DNA of 64,000 bases from Lentilactobacillus sp. SPB1-3 (GCF_026913205.2 NZ_CP168151.1:1178001-1242000), one strand, 5' to 3'. Shown: positions 1-7,883, numbered from the stretch's first letter. Numbers and translations: made by a program. The notes: generated by a model not told the origin, from the letters alone.

Positions 1-806
1 TTGAATATTCCAACTTCATTTTCATAAACATCAATTGCCGCACCGGCAACCTTCTTTGAATCTAAAGCCCGAATCAATGCATCAGTATCAATTAAAGAAC
101 CTCTCGCAGGATTTAACACATATACTCCATCCTTCATTTTATTAAAGGTTTCATCATTGAGCATGTGTTCATTGTCCTTAGTGGCAGGTGCGTGTAACGA
201 AATGACATCGGACTTACTAAAAAGTTCATCTAAGGTATCAACGTACATTCCCTTTTTCTCTAATTCAGGACTATGGAACACATCATATGCTATGACCTTA
301 GCGCCAAATCCTTCATAAATTTTGATCACGGCTTTACCAATTCTTCCGGTTGCCACTACCCCAACTGTCATCTGATTTAGTTCATCAGCGATATCAGGTG
401 CCCAAGTCAAATCTCCATTAGCTTGTTTTCGATCAAAAGTATTAGTTCTTCTCAACAAACGCATTAATTGCGTAATAGTTAATTCTGCAATCGCTTCAGG
501 TGAATATGCTGGAACATTGGTAACTTTAATACCATTTCTCTTAGCAGCCTCAGCATCAATATTATCGACTCCGACGTTTCTAAGTGAAAGAAATTTGATA
601 CCGAATTCACCTAGTTTATCCAAAACAGATGCTGTGTATGGCTTTTGTTGATAAACCACCGCTCCATCTGCTCCATTTGCCAACTCAACTGTTGAATCAT
701 CCAATAATTTATCAGTTGAGACTACCTCAACATCAGGGTTTTCATCGCTCCATTTATCAAGATATGGTTTTTCATCATCTCGAATGCCATATGCAATAAT
801 CTTCAC
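1..806 (-). CDS. ldhD: D-lactate dehydrogenase (D-2-hydroxyacid dehydrogenase), 3' end cut by window
   Basis: Cytosolic NAD-dependent reduction of pyruvate to D-lactate, the fermentative end step, is the likely role. About 268 of the usual ~330 residues are visible because the gene runs off the left edge. The start is GTG (806-804), 8 nt after an AGGAGG. The Rossmann segment GVVATGRIG lies near residues 149-157, followed by the NAD-ribose-binding Asp in VIAYD (about 175). The catalytic Arg is in NPARG (about 235) and the catalytic Glu in VYENE (about 264). The catalytic His falls outside the window. Another D-2-hydroxyacid dehydrogenase, such as hydroxyisocaproate dehydrogenase, cannot be excluded, but the YENEVG ending and overall spacing fit D-LDH best. 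Confidence 0.9.
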   Translation of the reverse strand, partial: MKIIAYGIRDDEKPYLDKWSDENPDVEVVSTDKLLDDSTVELANGADGAVVYQQKPYTASVLDKLGEFGIKFLSLRNVGVDNIDAEAAKRNGIKVTNVPAYSPEAIAELTITQLMRLLRRTNTFDRKQANGDLTWAPDIADELNQMTVGVVATGRIGKAVIKIYEGFGAKVIAYDVFHSPELEKKGMYVDTLDELFSKSDVISLHAPATKDNEHMLNDETFNKMKDGVYVLNPARGSLIDTDALIRALDSKKVAGAAIDVYENEVGIF

Positions 807-835
807 AAGATCTACCTCCTTAAGTAGTTAAGATA

Positions 836-841
836 AGTATA
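836..841 (-). promoter_or_regulatory. Extended -10 promoter of ldhD
   Basis: On the minus strand TGT precedes TATACT, an extended -10, about 30 nt upstream of the ldhD GTG start. No convincing -35 hexamer sits 16-18 nt further up, as is usual for extended -10 promoters. Inferred from sequence only. Confidence 0.45.
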
Positions 842-862
842 ACATTGAAAGCGAATTCAGCA

Positions 863-1123
863 TTAGCTATGATTACGAATATAGCTGATTTTTTTCTGCC
901 GATTCATTTTTTTGAAATGATATTCAGCACTCATTGCATCATGTTTGGTGGAAAATTCTTCTGAGTACAAAATTTTAATTGGTTTATGTGCCTTGGTATA
1001 CTTGGCACCCTTGCCCGACTGATGGACTTCAAACCTGCGAATGACGTCATCAGTATAGCCAGTATAAAGAGTGTCGTCTTCGCAGAGTAATACATACATG
1101 TAGAATTTTTTATCGTTTTCCAT
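863..1123 (-). CDS. GIY-YIG nuclease superfamily protein (YhbQ/YazA-like)
   Basis: An 86-residue single-domain GIY-YIG protein. The motif appears as YVL (residues 10-12) and YTGYT (20-24), followed by a conserved Arg in DDVIRRF and the [10 protein letters not shown] segment typical of the YhbQ/YazA family. Bacterial members are small nucleases or nucleic-acid-binding proteins of uncertain cellular role. The gene starts inside the last codons of the upstream methyltransferase gene (14-nt overlap), so the two are translationally coupled. The same pairing occurs in Bacillus as yabB-yazA. Length is normal for the family. Confidence 0.85.
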   Translation of the reverse strand: MENDKKFYMYVLLCEDDTLYTGYTDDVIRRFEVHQSGKGAKYTKAHKPIKILYSEEFSTKHDAMSAEYHFKKMNRQKKISYIRNHS

Positions 1124-1859
1124 AGAGCATCATCTCGATTGATTCAGAATAATGATCACCGTCGTGGACAATGACATCATCCAAAATTTTTACGCCGTTG
1201 TAGTGACCATCTTTAATTCCCGAAACTAATACCATATTAGCTAACTTTCCTTTGCTAGGTCGAACAAATTGCAATGATTTGGGCTCAATCCGGTGTTCTC
1301 GCATTGTAACTAAAATATCTGTTAATCTGTCTGGCCGATGCACCATAAAGAATTTTCCATTCATTTTCAATAAAGCACCAGCTGCTTGAACCACCTGTGA
1401 CAGATTAGTGGTAATTTCATGCCTCGCAATTGCTAAGTATTCATTGGGATTCTTTTCTGAAGTTTCGTAATTTAAAAAATAAGGTGGATTGACTGTCACT
1501 ACATCAACGGAGTCTTTCTTAACATAATTAGTCGTATTTTGAAGGTCATCATTAATAACAGTGATTTGGTCTTCCAAATTATTTAGTTTAACACTCCTAG
1601 ATGCCATGTCAGCCAATCTATCCTGTATTTCAACCTCGTATATTTTTGCATTAGTACGTTCACTAATGAAAAGTCCAACCGCACCATTGCCAGCACAAAG
1701 ATCAACAATTTTTTTAGTTTTATTTCTGGAAACAGCTGCGAATTCAGCCAGCAAGACGGCATCTAGTGAAAAAGAAAACACCTTGCTACTTTGAATGATG
1801 GAGATATTTTTACTATATAATTGATCAATTCTTTCATCATCTTTTAAGTAAGAGTTCAT
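1110..1859 (-). CDS. tRNA1(Val) (adenine-N6)-methyltransferase family (YabB/TrmN6)
   Basis: A class I SAM-dependent methyltransferase of 249 residues. The SAM-binding loop DLCAGNG is at about 53-59, and the amino-methyltransferase motif NPPYF at about 124-128 indicates methylation of an exocyclic adenine amine. The E. coli relative modifies A37 of tRNA1(Val). The substrate here is inferred by family and by the yabB-yazA neighbourhood. The ATG start is at 1859-1857 and the 3' end overlaps the GIY-YIG gene. Full length with all motifs present. Confidence 0.8.
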   Translation of the reverse strand: MNSYLKDDERIDQLYSKNISIIQSSKVFSFSLDAVLLAEFAAVSRNKTKKIVDLCAGNGAVGLFISERTNAKIYEVEIQDRLADMASRSVKLNNLEDQITVINDDLQNTTNYVKKDSVDVVTVNPPYFLNYETSEKNPNEYLAIARHEITTNLSQVVQAAGALLKMNGKFFMVHRPDRLTDILVTMREHRIEPKSLQFVRPSKGKLANMVLVSGIKDGHYNGVKILDDVIVHDGDHYSESIEMMLYGKR

Positions 1860-1908
1860 AATATAAAATCCTTTATATGTTATTGTTTATTAGGTTGACC
1901 AAGACATG

Positions 1909-1937
1909 TTGCCAAAACAAATCATTTTACGTAAAAT
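1909..1937 (+). promoter_or_regulatory. Sigma-A-type promoter of plsC
   Basis: TTGCCA (1909-1914), a 17-nt spacer and TAAAAT (1932-1937) lie 35 nt upstream of the plsC start in the gap between divergent genes. Confidence 0.5.
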
Positions 1938-1972
1938 AAGGCTATCGAATAGCAAGAAAGAAGGAAAACAGT

Positions 1973-2596
1973 TTGTTTTATTCATTTGCTCGCGTGGTAG
2001 TTAAAATTATCCTGTTTATAATTAACGGTAATGGTCACTACCTTAACAAAAATCGACTACCTAAGGGTAATTATATATTAGTTGGACCTCATCGAACTTG
2101 GTTTGATCCAATTTATTATGCAGTGGCAGCTAGCCCCCAAAAATTTAGTTTTATGGCAAAAAAAGAACTATTTAAAAATCCGATTTTAAGATACATCTTG
2201 GTCCATTCAAATGCCTTTCCAGTTAACAGAGAAAATCCTGGACCATCAGCTATCAAGCAGCCTGTTAGAATCTTAAGAAAACAAGATTTATCATTGATCT
2301 TATTTCCTTCAGGTACACGGCATTCAAGTGATTTAAAGGGTGGTGCCGCTTTGATTGCCCAATTGGCAAATGTACCTTTAGTTCCCACAGTGTATCAAGG
2401 TCCCTTAACTTTCAAACACTTACTTTCTAGAAAAAAAGTGATTGTTTCGTTTGGTGATCCCATCTACGTTGATAGAAAAACTAAGTTAGATGATAATGCA
2501 CAAAAAGAAATCGAACAACAATTGCAAGAAGCATTTGATAAGCTTGATGAAGAAGTTAATCCAGATTTTAAGTACATTGATGAATCTAAAAAATAA
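1973..2596 (+). CDS. plsC: 1-acyl-sn-glycerol-3-phosphate acyltransferase
   Basis: Transfers an acyl chain to lysophosphatidic acid to give phosphatidic acid for membrane lipid synthesis, at the inner face of the membrane. Of 207 residues, the catalytic HX4D motif is H40-D45 (HRTWFD), and the substrate-binding motif is FPSGTR (111-116, usually FPEGTR). A hydrophobic N-terminus (about 3-18) anchors it. The start is TTG (1973), preceded by an AAGGA. There is no ATG alternative before the catalytic motif. It stands alone between its own promoter and a strong terminator. Confidence 0.85.
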   Translation: MFYSFARVVVKIILFIINGNGHYLNKNRLPKGNYILVGPHRTWFDPIYYAVAASPQKFSFMAKKELFKNPILRYILVHSNAFPVNRENPGPSAIKQPVRILRKQDLSLILFPSGTRHSSDLKGGAALIAQLANVPLVPTVYQGPLTFKHLLSRKKVIVSFGDPIYVDRKTKLDDNAQKEIEQQLQEAFDKLDEEVNPDFKYIDESKK

Positions 2597-2601
2597 AAAA
2601 G

Positions 2602-2631
2602 CGGGATGAGCAATTACTCATCCCGTTTTTT
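2602..2631 (+). terminator. Bidirectional Rho-independent terminator between plsC and yneF
   Basis: A 9-bp stem (2602-2610 with 2617-2625, CGGGATGAG/CTCATCCCG) and 6-nt loop are flanked by A-rich and T-rich tracts. It can stop plsC on the plus strand and yneF on the minus strand. Confidence 0.9.
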
Positions 2632-2855
2632 TATTTTTTAGAATTTTGAGACTTCATCGAATTCATCATTTGGTGAAGTTTCTTTTGGGATGGTTTTTGT
2701 CCCATTTGAAGCATCATTTGTCGTAATTGATCTTCACTGAATGGTGGGTTTTCTTTTAAATATCTCTCCATGTATCTACGAGAAATAAAAAATCCGCCAA
2801 ACAATCCAGCAATTAACGCAATGATTACAATTAAAACCCACAGCCAAGTTGCCAA
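2631..2855 (-). CDS. YneF family (UPF0154) small membrane protein
   Basis: A 74-residue protein with one N-terminal membrane segment (about 4-26) and the family signature RRYMERYLKENPPFSEDQLRQM (about 27-48 region), followed by a Met/Gln/Lys-rich tail (MMLQMGQKPSQKKL). These are hallmarks of YneF of Firmicutes, whose function is unknown. The start is TTG (2855), 8 nt after AGGAGG. In Bacillus yneF lies in the same neighbourhood as lexA and ynzC, as here. Confidence 0.85.
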   Translation of the reverse strand: MATWLWVLIVIIALIAGLFGGFFISRRYMERYLKENPPFSEDQLRQMMLQMGQKPSQKKLHQMMNSMKSQNSKK

Positions 2856-2952
2856 AGTTTCGGCCTCCTTATTTACGTATCATCAATAATCTTACACAAA
2901 AATCGTGCAAATATAAAGATAATTTGGAAGAAAAACGAATTTAATCTTTAAG

Positions 2953-3240
2953 CTAATCGTCTCGCAGACCTTTTTTACGTTGAATCTTTTTGACTTTATC
3001 TGGTGTAACTTCTTTACCATTGTCATCAAAGACCTTCATCATTTCAATTTGTGACCTGAAGTTCTCTTTAAATCTAGCAACGTATTTCTTTCTTAAATCG
3101 GCCTGTTCCAACTTCTCAATTTCAGTTAATCCTTCCTCTTTAGCTTTTTTAGCTAATTCATTAATTCTAGGAACGATTTTTTTTAAAACTTCATCGCCAA
3201 TTTCTTCAACAGCGTGTTTTTTATTTTCTTCTTTAGTCAA
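2953..3240 (-). CDS. DUF896 (YnzC family) protein, divergent from lexA
   Basis: A 95-residue, highly charged cytosolic protein. The DUF896 core (ELAKKAKEEGLTEIEKLEQ, about 27-46, then LRKKYVARFKENFRSQIE) is clear. The DUF896 core lacks a known enzymatic function. The C-terminal tail is basic and acidic (KKIQRKKGLRDD). The start is TTG (3240), 7 nt after GGAGG. It is divergent from lexA over a shared SOS box. In B. subtilis ynzC lies in the LexA-controlled yneA-yneB-ynzC operon, so DNA-damage induction is likely here. The cell-division inhibitor gene yneA is not present. Confidence 0.85.
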   Translation of the reverse strand: MTKEENKKHAVEEIGDEVLKKIVPRINELAKKAKEEGLTEIEKLEQADLRKKYVARFKENFRSQIEMMKVFDDNGKEVTPDKVKKIQRKKGLRDD

Positions 3241-3279
3241 TTAAATTCCTCCAATAATTAAAAATGGCTCAACATAATA

Positions 3280-3293
3280 CGAACGTGTGTTTG
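3280..3293. promoter_or_regulatory. SOS (LexA/DinR) box between DUF896 gene and lexA
   Basis: CGAACGTGTGTTTG fits the Bacillus-type consensus CGAACRNRYGTTYG completely. It overlaps the lexA -35 hexamer (TTGAAA, 3291-3296) and lies directly upstream of a possible -10 (TATTAT on minus, 3274-3279) for the DUF896 gene. One LexA dimer could therefore control both directions. Confidence 0.85.
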
Positions 3294-3319
3294 AAAGCCA
3301 TAGTGGTTTATGTTACGAT
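3291..3319 (+). promoter_or_regulatory. lexA promoter
   Basis: TTGAAA (3291-3296), 17-nt spacer, extended -10 TGTTACGAT (TG at 3311-3312, hexamer 3314-3319). The -35 shares bases with the SOS box, as expected for autorepression. Confidence 0.6.
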
Positions 3320-3353
3320 TAGTGCAACAATAAAGAACGATGAGGTGTCTTCA

Positions 3354-3980
3354 ATGAAAACAACCCAAAGTAAACAAATAGAGATTTTACATTACATATG
3401 GGAAAAAGTAAACGAACATGGTTATCCACCTACAGTTCGTGAAATTGGTGAGGCTGTCAATCTTTCCTCTACCTCTACAGTTCACGGCCACATTGCTAGG
3501 TTAGAACGAAAAGGTTATCTTGTCAAAGACCCTTCAAAACCCAGAGCTTTGGAAGTCACCCAAGAAGGTATGAATGAGCTTGGGATTAGTCCCACTCAAA
3601 AACAGATTCCTATTCTTGGAACAGTAACCGCTGGTGAACCAATTCTTGCAGTCGAAGAAGCTACAGACTATTTCCCACTACCTAGTTCACTAAGTAACAG
3701 CGACCAACCGCTGTTTATGCTACAAATTCGTGGTGAAAGTATGATAAACACCGGAATTCTTGATGGAGATTTCGTTATCGTCCAAAAGCAATCTACAGCT
3801 GAAAACGGTGATATCGTCATTGCCATGACCGATGAAAACGAAGCAACCTGCAAGCGTTTCTTCAAAGAAAGTGATCACTTCAGATTACAACCAGAAAATG
3901 ATACTATGGCGCCAATAATCCTGAACCGAGTAAGTATCCTCGGCAAAGTTGTAAGCTTATTTAGAGGCGACATTTACTAA
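3354..3980 (+). CDS. lexA: LexA repressor (SOS regulator)
   Basis: Represses SOS genes and self-cleaves when RecA is activated. The protein has 208 residues from the ATG at 3354, which has a GAGGTG ribosome site. An upstream in-frame codon at 3264 is rejected because it precedes the promoter. The N-terminal winged-helix DNA-binding domain (about 1-70) includes [13 protein letters not shown] and [17 protein letters not shown]. The Ala-Gly cleavage site is in VTAGEPIL. The Ser of GESM and the Lys of ATCKRFF form the protease dyad. It is autoregulated through the SOS box at 3280-3293. Targets visible in this window are dinB and recA, and probably the divergent DUF896 gene. Confidence 0.95.
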   Translation: MKTTQSKQIEILHYIWEKVNEHGYPPTVREIGEAVNLSSTSTVHGHIARLERKGYLVKDPSKPRALEVTQEGMNELGISPTQKQIPILGTVTAGEPILAVEEATDYFPLPSSLSNSDQPLFMLQIRGESMINTGILDGDFVIVQKQSTAENGDIVIAMTDENEATCKRFFKESDHFRLQPENDTMAPIILNRVSILGKVVSLFRGDIY

Positions 3981-3985
3981 TACTA

Positions 3986-4026
3986 ATAAACGGAATGAAT
4001 TGTTAATTCATTCCGTTTATTTTTTT
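3986..4026. terminator. Bidirectional terminator between lexA and mvaS
   Basis: A perfect 16-bp stem (3986-4001 with 4005-4020) and a 3-nt loop, followed by TTTTTT on the plus side. It serves the convergent lexA and mvaS genes. Confidence 0.9.
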
Positions 4027-5200
4027 AGAAATCAATGTTCATCTCTTGATCTCTGTAAATTAATTTATCATCTGAACGACCCTTAAGTACAAATCGAGAA
4101 GAATCACCGCTTAAATCGTTAGCAGTGTTCGCAGCATCTATTAGACCTTGTTTGTACATGGCCTCATATTCGGAAATGGTCAGTTGATTTCGATTATTTA
4201 TAATCTGATCAACGGCATGCTTCAATTTAGAGTTATCAAAATCTTGTAGGATACCAGCAAAAAACTCTCCTTGAGCTCCAGAACCATAACTAAACATACC
4301 GATCCTATCACCAGCAGATAAAGTATCTGAATTAGCAATTAATGAAATCAAACTTAAGTATAATGAACCCGTATATAAGTTACCAACACGTGAATTATAA
4401 ATAATTGATTCGTGAAATTCGTGCCAAATCGATTCCATCGAAGGATCATCTTCACCCGCAACAGAACGCAGTGCCTTAATACCCATCTTAGGATAAGGTA
4501 CGTGGAAGGTTAACGCGGAGAAATCATTGATTGTTAAATCAAATTTCTGTAAAAACTGTTTAAAAGTCCGATTAAAAAAATCAATATAGACATCATTAGA
4601 ATAATGGCCATCGACTTTAGCTTCCTTGGTATACCCTGGTCGCCAAAAGTCCATAACATTTTTCGAATAAAAAGTACTTCTACCATCAAATTGAATAATT
4701 TTTGGTTGGTTGGAAATCAGCATCACAACTGCCCCGCCACCCTGAGTAACTTCGCCAGAGGTATTTAATCCATAGCGAGCAATATCCGCACCAACAACTA
4801 TTACTTTGCGGTCAGGATGCAAAGTTATATAGTCAATGGCCATTTGTAATCCAGCAGTAGCTCCATAACAAGCCTGCTTGATCTCAAATGCCCGCGCATT
4901 ATCTGAAATACCTAATAAAGACTGTAAATACATTGAAGCGGCTTTTGAGTTATCAATCCCAGTTTCGGTTCCAAAAATGATCATATCAATAAGCTGCTTA
5001 TCCTCATCAGACAAAATGTTCGTTGCTGCGTTGGCGGCCATCGAAACAACATCTTGTGATGGAGGAATGACCGACTGTTGCTTTTGTCCGATTCCAACCA
5101 AGAATTTATTAGGATCTTGTTGCCGAGCCTTCGCTAAATCAACCATATCGATATAATAAGGTGCTGTATAGAATCCAACTTTTTCAATTCCCACACTCAT
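4025..5200 (-). CDS. mvaS: Hydroxymethylglutaryl-CoA synthase
   Basis: Condenses acetyl-CoA and acetoacetyl-CoA to HMG-CoA, the committed step of the mevalonate route to isoprenoids used by lactobacilli. The protein has 391 residues. The catalytic triad is visible: general base Glu79 (GTETG), nucleophile Cys111 (QACYGATAG) and His233 (TFHVPYPKMG), matching the numbering of staphylococcal and enterococcal enzymes. The ATG at 5200 is chosen because GGAGG lies just upstream. An in-frame TTG at 5215 would overlap that ribosome site. A hairpin with a U-rich tail sits immediately before the ribosome site (see 5225-5262). Confidence 0.95.
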   Translation of the reverse strand: MSVGIEKVGFYTAPYYIDMVDLAKARQQDPNKFLVGIGQKQQSVIPPSQDVVSMAANAATNILSDEDKQLIDMIIFGTETGIDNSKAASMYLQSLLGISDNARAFEIKQACYGATAGLQMAIDYITLHPDRKVIVVGADIARYGLNTSGEVTQGGGAVVMLISNQPKIIQFDGRSTFYSKNVMDFWRPGYTKEAKVDGHYSNDVYIDFFNRTFKQFLQKFDLTINDFSALTFHVPYPKMGIKALRSVAGEDDPSMESIWHEFHESIIYNSRVGNLYTGSLYLSLISLIANSDTLSAGDRIGMFSYGSGAQGEFFAGILQDFDNSKLKHAVDQIINNRNQLTISEYEAMYKQGLIDAANTANDLSGDSSRFVLKGRSDDKLIYRDQEMNIDF

Positions 5201-5224
5201 ACTGAATTCCTCCAAAAATAAAAC

Positions 5225-5262
5225 AAACTATGATTGCGATTTACTATCGCTCATCATAGTTT
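5225..5262 (-). terminator. Hairpin with U-rich tail just upstream of mvaS (terminator or attenuator)
   Basis: The outer stem of 10 bp (5225-5234 with 5253-5262) and inner GCGAT/ATCGC stem (5236-5240 with 5246-5250) form a long hairpin. On the minus strand it is followed by GTTTTATTTTT, which runs directly into the mvaS GGAGG. It may end transcription of the 82-aa gene upstream (stop at 5288), or act as an attenuator in the mvaS leader. A possible extended -10 (TGATAAACT) lies partly in the stem. Confidence 0.55.
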
Positions 5263-5287
5263 ATCAGCATATGTACCTAATTAGCTT

Positions 5288-5536
5288 CTATCTAAACTTA
5301 ATTTGGTATTTTTCTGTACCATTAATTGAATCAATAATCATACCGTCTTCGAATGATCCAGCAAATACAAAGCCCTCATGAAAACCGCCTACTGAAACGA
5401 ATGTCCATTGGATGGTTAGTGAATTGTTGTTAAGTACCGAACCACCAATTCGAATTCCGGATAATTGTCCAGTGGTTCCGTCTGAAATTTCTACTTCTTG
5501 ATTACCTAAATTTCCATTTACATATAAAGTTAACAT
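5288..5536 (-). CDS. Uncharacterised 82-residue protein, predicted beta-rich
   Basis: I do not recognise this protein. It has 82 residues, no signal peptide, no membrane segment, no Cys, and alternating hydrophobic/polar strands with many Gly and Asn (GNLGNQEVEISDGTTG near the start, then SLTIQWTFVSVGGFHEGFVFAG), suggesting a small beta fold. The ATG start (5536) has AGGAG 5 nt upstream, and codon use resembles its neighbours, so it looks like a real gene. It is upstream of and codirectional with mvaS, separated by the hairpin at 5225-5262, and divergent from the PspC-like gene. Confidence 0.65.
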   Translation of the reverse strand: MLTLYVNGNLGNQEVEISDGTTGQLSGIRIGGSVLNNNSLTIQWTFVSVGGFHEGFVFAGSFEDGMIIDSINGTEKYQIKFR

Positions 5537-5651
5537 TTAATCTCCTACCAATCGTTTTCTAGTGTAATAATATATCATACGAACTCAATAATTGCCATAA
5601 TCCCAGGGAAGCCTTAAACTTAAATTATAAAATGATTTGGGAGGGTAATTT

Positions 5652-5840
5652 ATGAAAATCAATATTCATCGCTCATCAAGCAATCGACTTTTAGCCGGTG
5701 TAATCGGTGGCATTAGTGAACATTTTAACTGGAATGCCAATCTTGTTCGAATCTTATTTGTATTGTTAGCGATTACCCCAATGTTCCCAGGAATTATTGT
5801 TTACTTAATTCTTTGGATCCTAATGGGAGATCCTGAATAA
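5652..5840 (+). CDS. PspC domain small membrane protein
   Basis: A 62-residue protein consisting of one PspC domain. A short basic N-terminus (KINIHRSSSNRLLAGVIGGI) is followed by HFNWNANLVRILFVLL, and then a second hydrophobic stretch (IIVYLILWILMGDPE). PspC-type proteins act in envelope stress responses in Firmicutes (for example LiaY-like), here inferred only from the family. GGGAGGG lies 6 nt before the ATG. Monocistronic, ending in a clear terminator. Confidence 0.85.
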   Translation: MKINIHRSSSNRLLAGVIGGISEHFNWNANLVRILFVLLAITPMFPGIIVYLILWILMGDPE

Positions 5841-5854
5841 AATATTTCAAAACT

Positions 5855-6508
5855 TTAACGCCCGTTGTTCTGGGCGTTTTTTAATTGCCATTTTGCCAGA
5901 AAATACCATAAGAAGGCCAACAAAAAAAATAATACAAAAAATAGCAGAAACAGTTGCAAGAATAAACTCTCAGGCAACATATTGATGACCGGATCTTTGT
6001 CTGGATCAAAAATCCAATCCTCATTCCTAAACAATAGTTCATGAAACCAAATGAATACTTGATTAAAATTTACCATCATCATTGCAACGACCATTATAAA
6101 GACGGTCACAACAATTTTGATAGGACTCATAATCAACCATGTCAATTTACTGCGCCACAAGTTGCGCCAACAGATAATCATTACCGGTATCAAAATTAAT
6201 AACACAACGTTATTAAGCATAATCAAATGCCTTACATCCCTAAAATGCAGCAGCCCTGCAGCTGAACTTCTAAAACATTTGAAATTCAGCTGCGATATAA
6301 AAGGATTTTGCAGGTAATCAATTATTCTTAAATATTCTTGATGCATCTGAGAAAAGGAAAGACCAGTGAGTGTTTTAAGGTTTTCAGTGTGCATATTAAT
6401 ATCAAATAGCCAAACTGAATTGACTGTTAAAAATATGGCCAAACTCATAGAAAATAAAATAACACACAGACCACTCAGCCACTGTTTCCTAGAAACACTT
6501 TTCATCAT
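5855..6508 (-). CDS. TIGR01906 family integral membrane protein
   Basis: About 217 residues with four hydrophobic segments: one N-terminal, two central (about 90-112 and 125-150) and one near the C-terminus (about 185-210). This family of unknown function is found in Lactobacillales next to the HAD phosphatase YutF. The ATG at 6508 is preferred because it overlaps the TGA stop of the upstream HAD gene (ATGA), indicating translational coupling. An upstream GTG at 6520 is possible. Last gene of the yunD-yutD-yutF cluster. Confidence 0.8.
   Translation of the reverse strand: MMKSVSRKQWLSGLCVILFSMSLAIFLTVNSVWLFDINMHTENLKTLTGLSFSQMHQEYLRIIDYLQNPFISQLNFKCFRSSAAGLLHFRDVRHLIMLNNVVLLILIPVMIICWRNLWRSKLTWLIMSPIKIVVTVFIMVVAMMMVNFNQVFIWFHELLFRNEDWIFDPDKDPVINMLPESLFLQLFLLFFVLFFLLAFLWYFLAKWQLKNAQNNGR
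5857..5882 (+). terminator. Terminator of the PspC gene
   Basis: AACGCCC (5857-5863) pairs with GGGCGTT (5872-5878), followed by a T run. The hairpin overlaps the last codons of the convergent membrane protein gene ending at 5855. Confidence 0.8.
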
Positions 6509-7284
6509 TTGAATTGCCACTCATCAAGAGAGTCTATCTGATAAGTTGGCTGAATCTCTTGTTGACTGACTTCTTCTTTAGTAGACAACCCTGAATATAC
6601 TAGCAAAGTATCGATTTCAGCGTTGATTCCCGCCTTAATATCAGTATTATAGTTATCTCCGACCATGATGACTTCATCTTTTGTTAAACCAATTCTTTGT
6701 AATGCACTGTTGATGATCATCGCATTTGGTTTACCGATCATTATCGGTTCTTGTTGCGTGGCATGTTCAACAAATTTAACAACTGTTCCGGCGCCAGGCA
6801 ACATGCCGCGCTCCTTAGGAATATTTGTATCTGGATTAGTCCCGATAAACTTCGATCCATTACGGATTGCCAAAACCGCTTCAGTCAGCTTTTCGTATGT
6901 CAAGTCAGAATCCAGCCCCACCACGACGAATTCGGGGTCGACTTTATTCAACTGAAATCCTTTGGCGAGAATTGACTGATATAATCCCATTTCACCGACG
7001 ATATAAACAGAACTTGCTCTGGGATCGTTGGTCTGGCTCTCCATATAATCAGCTGTAGCCATTCCAGAAGTATAAACATTTTCTTCACTGACATGAATGT
7101 CATGATTATTTTCTAAGTCGGCTACAACATCAACGGGTAACTTGGTCGAGTTATTGGTGACGAATAAAAACGGAATCGATTGCTTCTGCAATGATTCAAT
7201 GAATCTCTTTGCTGCAGGAATTCTTTTTTTACCCGCGTAAACAGTGCCATCTAAATCGATAAAATAGCCCTTGTACTTAGTCAT
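6505..7284 (-). CDS. TIGR01457 family HAD-type phosphatase (YutF, NagD-like)
   Basis: A 259-residue HAD-superfamily hydrolase of the NagD/p-nitrophenyl-phosphatase branch (subclass IIA). The catalytic motif I is FIDLDGTVY with Asp10 and Asp12. Motif II is FVTNNST, and motif III/IV is IMVGDNYNTDI near residues 216-226. The cap sequence GKPNAMI is typical. The natural substrate is unknown, probably a small sugar phosphate or nucleotide. GGAGA precedes the ATG. It is translationally coupled to the downstream membrane protein gene. Confidence 0.85.
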   Translation of the reverse strand: MTKYKGYFIDLDGTVYAGKKRIPAAKRFIESLQKQSIPFLFVTNNSTKLPVDVVADLENNHDIHVSEENVYTSGMATADYMESQTNDPRASSVYIVGEMGLYQSILAKGFQLNKVDPEFVVVGLDSDLTYEKLTEAVLAIRNGSKFIGTNPDTNIPKERGMLPGAGTVVKFVEHATQQEPIMIGKPNAMIINSALQRIGLTKDEVIMVGDNYNTDIKAGINAEIDTLLVYSGLSTKEEVSQQEIQPTYQIDSLDEWQFK

Positions 7285-7298
7285 ATCATTCTCCTAAA

Positions 7299-7883
7299 TT
7301 AATCTTTGTTTTCTTTAATAACAAACTTATGTTTATTGGACGACTTTTTCTCTTGTGTCACTGTTACATTTTTTCGTTTGTTGATTGGAGCTTTCTTTGC
7401 AGTAGTCTTTTGTTTAACGTAACCATTCTTTTGTGAATTTCTTCGACGATTGTTCTTTGAATTGTTGCTTCGCTTTCTTTTAGATCCGTCTTGATGACCT
7501 GAATTATTGCGACGAGTAATTGGTCTGGCCTCTAAATTATGAACTACAAAATATTTTGCACCAAAATTGACCAATTCCAATACATAATCAGTAATTTCAT
7601 TAGCGAAAGGTCCTTGAACGTTTGCTCGATCCACTTCAAAGAAGCCCTTCATCCTTAATTGATCATAACTATAATCACCAACAATATAATCATATTGACT
7701 AAATGCTGGATTATATCTTTGTCTGAAATCTTCAAAATCAAACGCATCTAAAAATTGTCTATCGATTTCATATTTATGATCATTAACGGTAAATTCTGTT
7801 TCAGATTCGCGAACAATTTTAGCCATTGGAGATTGTTGTTCATTTTTTTCAGCCAATAACTCTGCTAGTGCACTTTTTTCCAA
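7299..7883 (-). CDS. YutD family protein with long basic tail
   Basis: About 194 residues. The first ~105 form the YutD (DUF1027) domain, with PAFSQYDYIVGDYSYDQLRMKGF as the most recognisable stretch. The remainder is a Lys/Arg/Asn/Ser-rich, probably disordered tail beginning around RPITRRNNSG, suggestive of RNA or ribosome contact (inference). The start is taken as TTG at 7883, 8 nt after GGAGG. The GTG at 7892 overlaps that ribosome site. It sits between yunD and yutF as in other Firmicutes. Function unknown. Confidence 0.8.
   Translation of the reverse strand: MEKSALAELLAEKNEQQSPMAKIVRESETEFTVNDHKYEIDRQFLDAFDFEDFRQRYNPAFSQYDYIVGDYSYDQLRMKGFFEVDRANVQGPFANEITDYVLELVNFGAKYFVVHNLEARPITRRNNSGHQDGSKRKRSNNSKNNRRRNSQKNGYVKQKTTAKKAPINKRKNVTVTQEKKSSNKHKFVIKENKD

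Noticed and set aside
3264-3353. N-terminal extension of LexA
   Set aside because: It would start upstream of the SOS box and the predicted promoter. The ATG at 3354 has a good ribosome site and gives normal LexA length.
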